A stretch of DNA of 43,425 nt from Fragilaria crotonensis (lineage: Eukaryota; Bacillariophyta; Fragilariophyceae; Fragilariales; Fragilariaceae): NCBI GenBank assembly GCA_022925895.1, contig JAKSYS010000533.1:1-43425 (forward strand). The letters are read 5' to 3'. This document shows, one piece after another, positions 21,326-32,147 of this stretch. Both the position numbers and the translations under genes were made by a program. A model generated the notes under the pieces. The model did no database searches. It saw nothing but the letters and a program-made list of their open reading frames with translations, and was not told the origin of the DNA. The first letter of the stretch is position 1. Each line of letters begins with the position of its first letter.

Positions 21326-22825
21326 TCAATTAAATCCGAACATGTGAGAGATGGACTTCCCACTTAACAGCTCAATCATCACCGTGATAGCGAACCCTAT
21401 CATCGCAATGCGTCCATTAATTCTTTCCTTGGTCTGCAATCGTGCTCCTGCCCTAAGACCTTGTTCTGCTCCCACACCCTGAATTCCAGTAAGTCCCAAT
21501 CGCTGATCAAAATCTTGTTCGACACTGCCACAGTTGTTTGCAATACATGCCTCTGTAACTGACTGCGAAGGCTCTGAAAGAGCATCCATTACCATGTCGG
21601 CCATGTCATCTATGAAAGCTGTATCCGTATTCAATGCAGGACATCGGCGCCAGTTTGTTATGCCACTCTCTTCTGCTAACTCCCGGTACTCAATGTCTAT
21701 TTCTTCCAGCGTTTCAATGTGCTCACTGACGAAGCTAATGGGAACAACGACCAAATTTTTGACGCCCTGCGCCCCCAACTCTGGCAATACGTCGTCGGTG
21801 TAAGGTCTAAGCCATTCAATGGGCCCCACTCGAGACTGGTAGCTCAAATGAACCTTCACCCCCTGTTCGGAGCCCGGTAGCGCCTCCGCGATCTTGTCAA
21901 CACATTCTTTAATCTGTTGTTGGTAGGGTCTCAGCCTCAATGTACGACGCTGGTACCCCGTGAGCCGAAAACAGGATGTGACGAGGGCACGGATCATCCC
22001 CGCTTCTGCTAGTCTTCTTCATCAAAACTGTCCAACTCCTTTTGTATCAAAGCAGCCATAGCTTTAACGTAGCCAGGACGATCATACCAGGATGCCACAA
22101 CCGTATGGACCATTTTGCCTGGCCCGAACGTGTCCGAATGTTTGGCGAATTCTTCTTGCAAACCCTTAATGATGAGCCGAGGTCGAGATACTAAATTGCG
22201 GGTAGAGTGGTACGATGACAAGAGCATTGATTTGGTCCTTACGAATTTGATCGAGAGCTTCTTCGGTGAAGGGTTTCCAATAGCGCATGCCAATGTATCC
22301 CTTAACATCTGCACCGTAACGGTCCTTCAAGGACTTGCACAGAAGATCGCGTTGAGCATTCGAATACTTGAGAATGGGCGATCCACCGCCAATCGATTCA
22401 TAGGCAGCTCGTGATTTAGGGGCGCGTCGTTTGGAAATTATGTAAGCAATCAGATTTTGAAGTGGTGCAAGTGGAGCTGGGAGGCGGATGATATCTGGGT
22501 CGGCAAATAAATTGAAGAGGAATCCTGGAGGGACAATGGCATAATGTCAATATTGGTAAATATGAGGCTAAAAATGAAAGCGTCCATCGCTTGTCTACCT
22601 ACCTTCAACGTCATCGCCCGTTTCCGGACCACCAAGGTTGAGTAGCAACACTCCTAATCGAGGTTCGTCCTCAACTTCTAAGGACGGTGTGCCAACAAAC
22701 GGAGTATCAACAGGAAATGCGGTGGCCGCACTAAGTTTTGTTGTTGTCCATTGTGATCCACCCGGTACATTAAAGGATGCACAACATGAGAGTATGCCGA
22801 AGAGCATCATGAATTTCAACGTCAT
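21326..22825 (-). CDS. Ferrochelatase, plastid type with C-terminal LHC-like helix, one intron, frameshifted
   Basis: Last step of heme synthesis: insertion of ferrous iron into protoporphyrin IX. The ATG at 22825 gives [20 protein letters not shown], a signal peptide ending in CASF, a diatom plastid-targeting pattern. Exon 1 ends in [16 protein letters not shown]; exon 2 from 22524 reads [97 protein letters not shown] (catalytic His), [17 protein letters not shown] and [20 protein letters not shown] (catalytic Glu). The C-terminus has [20 protein letters not shown], an NGRxAM chlorophyll-binding-like transmembrane helix as in plastid and cyanobacterial enzymes. Frame changes near 22177, 22161, 22015 and 21930; the first two can each be explained by loss of one base in a short G or T run. 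The stop is at 21326. Confidence 0.9.
22525..22602 (-). other. Spliceosomal intron in ferrochelatase
   Basis: On the minus strand it begins GTAGGTAGACAAGC after ...GTTGAAG and ends CCCTCCAG before GATTCCTCTTC. Length 78 nt, phase 1; splicing gives the expected GDDVEGFLFNLF. Confidence 0.85.
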
Positions 22826-22920
22826 GGCGGTTCCGATGCGTCTGATCAGTAAATTTCGAGAGTATGCTTGGAAGTTGGAGAGTATTGTACTTGTATCATA
22901 CTTGTGTACCACTTGTACTA

Positions 22921-22951
<31 letters not shown>

Positions 22952-23260
22952 TGGACTCAGGAGTCTGGAGCTCAAGGGCATGCAGGCGACAAGTACTGAG
23001 TACGTTGTACTACTATAGAGCGTGTCGCGACAAGTTATATGATAGGACTATTCACTATTCACACTTGACACCACCCATTGCACTCTGACACTATGTACCT
23101 AGTACTACTACCTACAGCACTACTTGCGCTAGTACGACAAGGTTGTGGAGTACCGTATTATGAACGTACTGGCGTACCCTACTAGCAACGAACAGCAGGA
23201 AACACCAATGAACTTGGAGTTCATGTGGAGTATATATATATTTTATGCATAGGGCGTAGG
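22826..23260. other. Ferrochelatase upstream region
   Basis: Host-like DNA. It includes a short 7-bp tandem (CGTTCTC, about four copies, 22924-22951) and GTAC-rich words near 23095-23180. Expected to hold the ferrochelatase promoter; no defined element recognised. Confidence 0.45.
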
Positions 23261-25029
23261 GGATTTCACAAAACACCATTCAAGTAATTAAGAGCACCTT
23301 AAAAGGTAGCCTTGATTTCTGAAGCAAATCACGTAAATGTGATGTTCCATAACTGTTCATCAGTTTGATGGTTTCTCTTTTCGGCAGTATGAGTCAAACA
23401 TTGCATGTGCAAATGGCAACATTTAAGGCAACCCCAAGAATGTTGTTTGCTTCAATGTGACTTCGAATTCAGTTCTTGACAACCCAAAACGCATCACAAC
23501 TCGAACAGATATCGTGTTCCATTACATGATAGGTAGTACCATCTAGTAGTACAGATCACAAAGTGAAGTAAGATCACTGATAGCAACATTGGTGATTCAT
23601 TTTGATGCCAAATTGATTCTTGGCCATTTTCACAATTTATTGCGCTACAAAAACATGATTGTCCAACATGTCAGCTGGTGAATCTGAGAAGCTGCCACTA
23701 AGCTGATGTTTTGCTTTCAACAGCTCACCTTCCTATTTGTTAAGTTGAGCATTTCATGAACTATAGAAGTGACAAGAGGAGGAAGCAACAGAAAGAAAAG
23801 CAATAGTGGCGGCAGCTGAGGTCACCCTCAGACTCCGACAGCAATTTGAGGCCAAGATGATGATCCAATGGGTGGTGAGGATACAGCATCCTCCACAAAA
23901 CAACAAAATATTCACTCTTTCAATACCCTTGTTTTTAATAGCGAACATCAAAATCACAGCTTGAACCAATTTGCCTTGGCTTCCAACTGGCATGACTTGC
24001 TTCTTCTTTCCAACCTGACACTGCCTGGGGAGTTGATTGAGAACTGGACAAGGTACTCAAAAACAACATAAATGTCAAATGGTCGGCCAAACCTATTCTT
24101 GCAGAACACATGACATGTATCCCTGTGATCTGCAATGCTCCAACCACTTGTAAGCATGTCGGTTGTCTTGTGCATCTCCATGAATTTTTTGACCTCAGAT
24201 TCCATCTCTTATCGATAAGTAATCAAATCACCGCTCCAATCTGGATACAGCCTTCCAACCATTTTTCTGACTCTGCCTTCAAGTAGAGCATTGTCCGACT
24301 CCATCTGCTCCTTGATGAATTGGCAATAGATCTAAAACATGAGGGCCTTGAAGAATTGCTCTTTTCAACATTTTTCGATGCATAAATAAAAGATGTTGTT
24401 CGACAATCATGTCCTCCACATTGGTATAGCCAGGGCCCTGTTTGGTTTTTTTGCATTGTTGATGGGAGAAAGAGCATTTGGAGGTACAGTAGCCATGGCG
24501 AAGGACAGTTGAATTGTGATTGTTTGTGAATTTGATCTTGATTTGCTTGGGGATCAGTCAAACACGTCAAACGAGTGGCCAGCACAAAACCTCAGGTACG
24601 GAATTTGAAATTGAAAATCATTCCCCGCTTACTATTTGAGGTGGCAGCCAAGTTATTTGAAATCTCACAAAGAACTTCTTTGTATGGTTGTGTTGCTACT
24701 GAAGTGTTACACCTGCTGAAACGCGCAGCACATTCTTTGATTGTTCTACCACAACATTCCCTTTCCTGGATGCCAAAATGAACATTCGGCACTCTCACTC
24801 TTCAGGAGACAAGAATTATTTCGTCCACGTTTGCTCTGGTTTGAAGACCAGCCAATGCTAGAACAGAACTAGCAAGCTGTAATTGATGTAGTGTTGACCA
24901 AGGAATCCAATGTTGACAGCTTTGTTGCGACTCTCATTATGATTGCAATACCGCAAAGTTTATTGGTATGTGAAAGCAGCGGATTGAACGTGCCATTCTG
25001 TTTCTGTGCAATATGCATGTCCATGGCTA

Positions 25030-25369
25030 CTACCGTATTTCTCGGAATTTTGTACCCCACGGATTCCTGTACCCTTTGCCGAAAATCAATGTACATTTTT
25101 GACCCACTCAACTCAAAAAAGTGAGCCCTTTTAGATCCTTTTGCAGAGCAAATTCTGGCATTTTGCTGAAACGTCAGGTCGTTTGAATTATTCGTGCCGA
25201 AACCTATTTTTACATGTATAACTTCAATGATCAAGTGATAAGTTTAAATGTTTGTTTTCAAGTTTTTCAATGGTTTGCGCATTGGTTTTTTTTCCTCGCC
25301 GGTGACCTGTACCCTTCGGCCATTTTTGATGTACATTTGGGGGGCACAAAATACCGAGAAATACGGTAG
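25030..25369. mobile_element. Small TIR element with TA flanks (mariner-type MITE)
   Basis: 340 bp. The left end reads CTACCGTATTTCTCGGAATT and the right end is its inverted counterpart (on the minus strand CTACCGTATTTCTCGGTATT, then TTGTGCCCC against TTGTACCCC). Both sides are flanked by TA (25028-25029 and 25370-25371), the target duplication of Tc1/mariner elements. No transposase inside. Confidence 0.75.
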
Positions 25370-26070
25370 TAAGTTGATTGATGAGCTCGAAAATAAATTT
25401 TACCATTAGAAAATCAATGACACCTTCAAATTGAAGCAAGACTTATGTGGAAGCTAGCTATTCAAAATTTTTGATGTTTGCCCCTGCTTTGTATATGTAC
25501 CAGTATTTAACAAACAGATATTGATTCTTCTGTGCAAAGGAGAGGAGGGCTTTGGTGTGCCTTCAATACCTACGCTGCTAGAAGTTCAATATTCAATGTC
25601 TGTTATCATTCTTCTGTAATCCAATTTCTCAGGACATGAAGGTGAAAACACATATTCTTTCAACTTGACCTATTATTATGATAGAATTTCCTTGCAATTG
25701 CCCACAGATGCCCTTTGTTGCTTGTTGTCTTGAACCTGCTGTTTTATGCAGATTTATTCCAGGAATAAATATACAATTCTCTTGTGGTACCCAAATTGCA
25801 AGTCATGGTCTTAATGGCTGAAGAATCCCCTAGTTTTGACATCTGCATCCTTCAGTTGGTGCTTGCAGTTTGCAACATATTTTTTGTAAGATGATTGTTG
25901 GTTGCATTTGTCCCAAGATGTTTTGACGGTCATTGATGTTCTTCATCTTCACTTGCATCCATGTTGTTGCCCTACGCGCAAAGTAATCAGTTTGTAATTT
26001 ACGTTGTTGCTAGTTTTTAAAGGGTTAATAGTTGTAGCTTATAAAAAGTTATGAGACTAGTTTTTAAAAC

Positions 26071-26143
26071 AAGAGAGCAGTCCCATCCCTGATGGGATTG
26101 AACTGTTCTCTTTTGTTGATCTAGGAGACTCAGTGAGTCTCTA
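26071..26143. repeat. Two consecutive stem-loops
   Basis: First hairpin: AAGAGAGCAGT (26071-26081) pairs with ACTGTTCTCTT (26102-26112), with an inner stem TCCCATC/GATGGGA around CCT. Second: GAGACTCA-G-TGAGTCTC (26124-26140) inside CTAG/TAG arms. The word CTAGTTTTTAAA occurs twice just upstream (near 26011 and 26057). Function unknown; could be the end of an element. Confidence 0.6.
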
Positions 26144-26944
26144 GTAGGAGTTGTCAACCAGTTCTCATTCTACTGCTGTACAGTTGTACTGTTGTCCAGG
26201 ATCAGTGCTCTACTGTTGCACTGTACGATTGCATTACTTGTCTACCGGTATATCCAAGTACTATACATGGCCATTGTATTGTTGTGCTGGTTACTAGTAA
26301 TTGTAGTATACTGTATGGCACCACGCTAAGGGCACGTGCGGTGTGCTGCAGTTGTTACCAGCAGCAATTGCAGTGCATGTATTGGAGAGAAATCATGTGC
26401 TGTACACCAAGGATGCAAGGCAGGAGGGGGTCTTGCTCTTGTTCTGGATATAACAAGGACTTTTGTTGCTATATCTATCACTCGTCCATTTTTCCAAGCT
26501 TAGTTCATCAACAAATGATGTGACAATGCATCCTGGATTGAGTCTAGAGTCAAGTAGCTACTGTAAGTGGCAATGCTGGTAGCTGACGACATTAATGATC
26601 ACATTTTTGGTCCAACAGAAAAAGTTAGAAAAGAACATTCAAAATCATCTTCCTGTTTCTTATGTTATTCACCACTCACAAAAACCTCTCATTTTGCACC
26701 AATTTGAATGACCTGCTGACCTTTTCAGTTGAAAACCAGATTGTCCCGATGCAAAACGGCATGGCGGTGTTTCTTTGTGGCGGATGTTGTACATAAGATT
26801 CCGTCCAGATTTTGTCCTTGTTGTTGGAGCTTATACTCTTCTGATGGAGTTAAAGTTCTGCAATTTACGGGCGGGACTCTAACTTGCTGTGTACCCTGCC
26901 TTACTGAGTGCCCTTCCCACCACACCTGTACAAGTATCTTCCGT

Positions 26945-28804
26945 TGAAGTTGCTTGCCGGAATGCCCAAGACGCCAGAGGCAGAGGAGGGCGGGGAGAGT
27001 AGCTAAAGGGATTGAGGGTGGGGTTAACCAGGCCCGAGGCAATGGCCACGACCGCCCTGGAGCATAGCGGCGGAAAGGCCGGTCATAACGGGTTGGGCCT
27101 GGACCTGGAGGTAGCGGTAGCTAGAGCTCCTCAGAGCGCCACCGGCCGACCATTCTGATTTTGTTGCAGGGGACGCCCGCGCATATCAAAGCCATGGCAC
27201 CGCCGGCGCGGGTGGAGCGGGCTTGGCGGCGGTGAAGGAGGGGTCGGGGGTAGAGAGCCAGCGTGGATCAAAGGAGGGTGAGGAGGTCCTGCGCAGGTAA
27301 GTGCCATAATCGAGAAGCATCATCGGCCATCGCGTTCGCCGAGCCTGCAATGTGCAAGTACGTGGGCACGTAACGGTAATAGCGATGGTGGAGGGATTGG
27401 CGGCGTAAGAGATATGCCCGCGAGCCAAGGGACGTGGCAGAGCCTTTCAAGACCAGGCTAACGAGGCGACATTCTTGTCAGTTGCAGTTTAGAGCATGCA
27501 CTCGGCAACCCGCAATGTGGTTTGCAAGCACATCTTTGTGAGCAATGATGGCCGTGAGCTCCGAATCGGAAATCGAAATGGTGCCGTCGGGGTTATCAGC
27601 GGTCACCAGCCAGCATGCGCTGGACGGCAAAGGGGAAAGGCATGTGCAACAAAGTGGGCGGAAAAGCCTTGCCATCACCATTGTGGAACCACACACCCCC
27701 CCCCACGCCGAGGCCGCTGGCGTCACTGGCGCCGAGGAAGTGGGGTTCACGGGGGTGCAACTCCTGGAGGCAATTGGGTCGGTTGTGTAGCATGTTGGGC
27801 AGGGTCTTGAAGTCTGCTGCTAAGTTGCGTACGCATGCTGTGATGAGGACCGGATTGCTGGTGGGGGAGGATTGGAGAGACTGTTGTAGGATGGAGAACA
27901 GGCCTAGGGATCCCGGATCCCGGCAAAGCAGGAGACATAAAGCGCAGCTCCCCTAACACTTTATGCCGAAAGGCCATGGAGACTTGTTTGCAGGGAGGGT
28001 TGAGGTGTTCCAACAATTCATAATGGCGCTCGAGCCGGCGGTGCGGCGGCAATAGCAGGGTTCTGGCCTGCGTATCCAGATCCCAACCCAAAATACGTGT
28101 CCTTGTGCTCCAAGAGGTGTATGCATCTCCTTGATGGACGCGTGTTCTTTTTGGCAGGCAGGATCACCCTTTTCAAAAGGGCGTAGGTCATCATCGATGG
28201 ATGACAACGTATGGCGCAGGGCACGGCCGTTTTGCGACGCCGTTAGTGCCATGCTGAGCAGGAAATTGTCTACATAGACGTCCACGTTCGCTACCGGCGG
28301 CCGTCCATGCTTGTGCCGTTGCATGTCATGGACCGTCGGCCGCATAATTGGCCTGTCCTCAAGGATGTCGGGTAAAGGTGTTGCGGCAGCGGCCTCCAAC
28401 TGACACATCGCACTACTGTGGGCGGGTCGCTCGACGGGTGAGAGGCGGCGCCGTTCCTGGACATGTCGCAAATTGTTTCTGTGAGCACGCAGAAATTCGG
28501 CGGGGATTCCACCCAGCCCATTGGTAGGGCTAATGGGAATGCCACCAACCGAGGTGTACCCGGAGAAGTCAGCAAAATGACTCCTAACTTAGGGATGTCG
28601 CGGACGTTAACCCAAGCGCGGTAGAACCTGTCCGCAATGTCTATTGTGGCCAGATAAACCGGTCCATACTGTGGGTTGCTCTTGACTACTGTGCGGACAA
28701 CCCGCTGAAGCGCCCGGCCAAATTGCATGGCCTCCTTCGGCACGAGGGAATGGTTTCGCTTTCACCGCCGTGTAACTGTACAAGTCGACAATAAGACGAG
28801 CGAC
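26945..28804 (-). mobile_element. Decayed DIRS-like (tyrosine-recombinase) retroelement fragment: RT, RNase H, end of recombinase
   Basis: GC- and CpG-rich, unlike both neighbours. RT: RLIVDL at the right end, PKEAMQFGRALQRVVRT, YGPVYLATIDIADRFYRAWV, IPKLGVILL, FPLALPMGWVESPPNFCVLT, then NVDVYVDNFLLSM. RNase H: GASDASGLGVGGGVWF, DGTISISDSELTAIIAHKDV, KGSATSLGSRAYLLRR, YVPTYLHIAGSANAMADDAS. Then only the last part of a tyrosine recombinase: NKIRMVGRWRSEEL, a shift, YLQVQAQPVMTGLSAAML. These motifs match DIRS-like elements known from stramenopiles. The polymerase YxDD is YVDN, the recombinase is missing most of its length, and several frames are used, so it is dead. Confidence 0.8.
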
Positions 28805-31800
28805 AAAGGTGTTGTCATTGATTCTGTCAATTTGAACTCCAAGAAAATCAGAGATATCTCCTTCAACAGTGAGATTGAGCTCCACTGCCTTCATTTCTTG
28901 AATGATATCATCCAATTCTTGTGGATCTGGTCCAGCCAAGATGGAATCATCAGTATAGAGGACAAACACTGACTTGCCTTTGTAGAATAGGCATTCATCA
29001 ATCTCACTTGGAATGAATTCAACCTCCTTGAGCTTGTTGACCAGATGCTGGTTCCAAACCCTGCCTGCTTGCTTCTGACCAAATAGGTTCTTCTTGAGCT
29101 TGAGGACATAGTCTTGACCATCATCTTGAACCTCAAAGCCTTTTGGGATGGCCATGTAGAGCTGACACTCCACATCTGCTTGAGTATAGGCCAACACAAA
29201 ATCAATTTGCTTGGTGTACCACCCATGAATCAATGTAGTGATGAGCACCATCCTGATTGCTGCCCATGATGCCACAGGTGAGAAGGTCTCCCAATAGTTG
29301 ACTCCTTCCTCTTGCTTGGAGCCATCAATGTTGAGCCTTGCCTTCCATTTGTAGACTTCCCTGGTTGCAATTCGGCGCTTACGCTTCATGGCCCACACTG
29401 CTGGAAGAATCTTGGTTCCTGGAGGGACTGATGACCTTGGGACCAACTCCCAAACTTGGTTTCGGTGTGACTCTTGACCTCCTTCTCCATTGCCTTGATG
29501 AATTCGCGCGATCTGGCTCCTCATGGCCTCATGGTAGTACATCGTGTCGGGATCTGCGGAGGCGGCGAACGCCAGCATGGGATGCTGCTCTCCCTCAATG
29601 TCCACCCACTCTTTGATAGCTTCAAAGGCCACATAATAAGGAAGCTTGTCCTCCAACTTGGCTTCAAAGTTGTGCACACATCAAAGACCTTGGATCCTGC
29701 CTTGCTGGAAGGTTCATCAGAGACTTTTGTTGATGCAGCCTGGGATCTTGTCAAGTCTTGGGACCTCCTGAGTTGGACAGGAAGTTCTTCACCTTGTTCT
29801 CCTCAGAAACTGGAAGTGGTGTTTGAGATGCTTGAGCTTCTCCTCATTGACCGATTCTCCAGGTTCCAGATCAAATTCCATGAAGGGGACACCATGTTGC
29901 ACACCTTGAGCTTGAGCTGATTGCTTGATGCCTTGAAGCCTGGAAGGTGATGAGGCCTTGAATCCACAAAGCTTCTGCCATTCTGATGGAGGAGACAGGT
30001 TGCCAAGGACTGCCTGACTGTCTCAAACTTGGGATCAAATGTGACATGAAACTGAGGAGAGACATGGCCAGTCTTGAGGTTGAGAACAAGAGCCACACTG
30101 CGGGCATGCTGCATGGACATGCCAAGGTAGACTCCCATGCGAGCTCTGACCTCCCACTTGGGCAATTTTTGGCCAGATTGCATCTTGTTGTCAAGGACGA
30201 ACACAGGACATCCAAAAGGTTGAATATGATTCAGATTTGGAGTGACTTCAGACCTTGCAAACAACTCAAAAGGAGACTTGTGATCCTCTCTTCCAATTGT
30301 TGGTGTAGAGTTGTGAACTTCATTGGCCACTCTGAGAGCATAAGGCCAGAGATGTGCATCAATAGCCTTGGGCCACCTGTGCTGAGCATGAATCAACATA
30401 GTTCTTGCTTGGTCTTGCAAAGTCCTGATCCTTCTTTCTGCAACAGCATTCTGAAAATGTGCATTGACTCCACAGAAAGTGATTGTCTGACCTGCTTCCT
30501 TGACAGCTGCCATGAACTTGTTCTCTGCAAACCTGCCATTGTCAGCTTGATAACTCTTGACTTGGACCTTGAACTTGGAAGCATACCTCTCAAAGGCCAG
30601 CTTTGCTTCAAGAGTTTCATCTGCATTGGTTGACTTCTGAAGGTGGATGTAGGACAAACCACTGAAGTGATCCACAAAGATTGTTGCCACCTTGTACCTT
30701 TTCTTGGTGAGCCAACCCTTGATTTGGGCAATGAGCCCTGGAGTGCTGGACTCCAACTGATCGATGCTGATGCACTGTCCCGGCTCAGAGGCTGTTCGAA
30801 GTTTTCCACCTTGTTGACCACCCTTTGGTTTGGTTCTCCATGGTCTTCTGGTGGCCTTTCCATACAAGCAGCTGGTGCAAGTTGGAACTTGGCACTTGGC
30901 CAACTTCTTCGGGAGCAAACCGCGCTTGGCCATGCTTTGCATTTTGGCTGCCGACATATGATTCGACTTGTGATGCCAGCGAAGGAACTCTGCGGCAGGG
31001 TTCTCATGAACAGCAGTGTCCTCTTCGTCTTCAATGACGACTGGCAAGTCGGTGCGGTCAGTAGCATCAAGGTCAAATGAGACTGGTGTATTTGGAGGCT
31101 GGCTCCAATCCACCCCTGTTGTAGAGCATCAGGTGCTTCTGGTTGAGGAGCTTGTCCTTCAAAGTCTTCATTTTCATCATCAGGGATGAGATGGGTGACC
31201 ATTGAGATGATAGGATCATCCTCATCCTGTTCCACTTCACACATGTTGCAGAATGTGGAGAAAGCCTTGTAGCTTGGAGCAGTGTACATGGTTGCAATGT
31301 TGCCACTGCCCTTGGTCAGCCTCACTGTCTTGGTGTGCTGTCTTTGAGCCCAGTGAAGTTGAATGCAGTCATGGTATGTTGAACACCATGTGCCTCTTGG
31401 CAAAGGCTTGAAGTCTTGGGCAGTCTGGGCCCAGTGCTGTGGAGATAACAGCTTTGAAGGTGAATCCTTGACATAGAGTCCATTGGGAATGACAATGTCA
31501 TGAGTGACTCCATCATCATCTTCAATTGACCACTTGATGGTCCCTGAGTAGATGTCAGCCAATGTGCCACCCAACCCTTGAGGCTCTTGTTGACCTTCTT
31601 GAGAGGGTGATGAAGTCTCTTTGTCATTAGAGATGCAATAGGAAGCACAGTTGTCAATCCTGATTGCCTTGGCATCAGTGTCAAACCTGGCCACTTCATC
31701 TTGATGGGCGTGCTTGGCCTTCATTGCAATGATTGCAGTCAGGCATTCCAGTTGACTGAAATGTTTCCTTGATTGATTTCCCTTTGGGGGAACCCATTGT

Positions 31801-32147
31801 CGCTTGAGGCGCTTGAAATTTCGCCCAGAGCTTTGTGGTCTCACGCGCTTTTGAGGGCGCATGACCACTCGGCGGTTGAAGATCCATGTTGGTGCCTTGA
31901 GTCTTGTGGTCTGAGTTGAGGATGTATCGCGCATCCATGACTTAACATACTCAGAAACTGTGACTGGTTGTGCCTTCCATGCCCTGGCCTTCAAGAACTG
32001 GTTTGAAGTGGAAGTAACCCACACTTGGATCTTCTGGACAATGGCACTCATGAGATGGTAGAGGAAGCTGAAAACTGCAGTCAGCTTTCCCTGCCACCAA
32101 TTGAGAATCCATGGCCCAATGAACACGCAGTCCATTGGGCATCCCCA
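28805..32147 (-). pseudogene. pol of an older Ty1/copia element (PR-IN-RT), truncated in RT
   Basis: Minus strand. Protease-like: FDTDAKAIRIDNCASYCISN, with DNCAS where most proteases have D(S/T)GA. GAG-pre-integrase zinc motif: FLRWHHKSNHMSAAKM ... CQVPTCTSCLYGKA (HHCC). Integrase: ISIDQLESSTPG, FVDHFSGLSYIHL, SYQADNGRFAENKF, NAVAERRIRTLQDQARTML (D, D, E). RT: PAVWAMKRKRRIATREVYKW, NYWETFSPVASWAAIRMVL, KQIDFVLAYTQADVECQLYM, LFGQKQAGRVWNQHLV, FVLYTDDSILAGPDP (YTDD), ISDFLGVQIDRINDNTF. It stops there: the rest of RT, RNase H and 3' LTR are missing. Frame changes lie near 31100 (next to a GGGG run) and 29700. Pol is in the same frame as gag, separated by one UGA. Confidence 0.88.

Larger units (their letters stand above)
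23261..26944. other. AT-rich, CpG-poor intergenic DNA with decayed mobile sequences
   Basis: CG is sparse throughout and almost absent in 25440-26280. Several short open frames exist (for example minus 23954-24205 and 24592-24798), but none matches a family I can name. A small TIR element at 25030-25369 and two stem-loops near 26071-26143 are listed separately. Probably a graveyard of mobile elements. Confidence 0.5.

Noticed and set aside
23754-24800. Possible minus-strand transposase pieces (for example IQERECCGRTIKECAARF)
   Set aside because: Too short and without a catalytic motif I could name; kept only as CpG-poor DNA.
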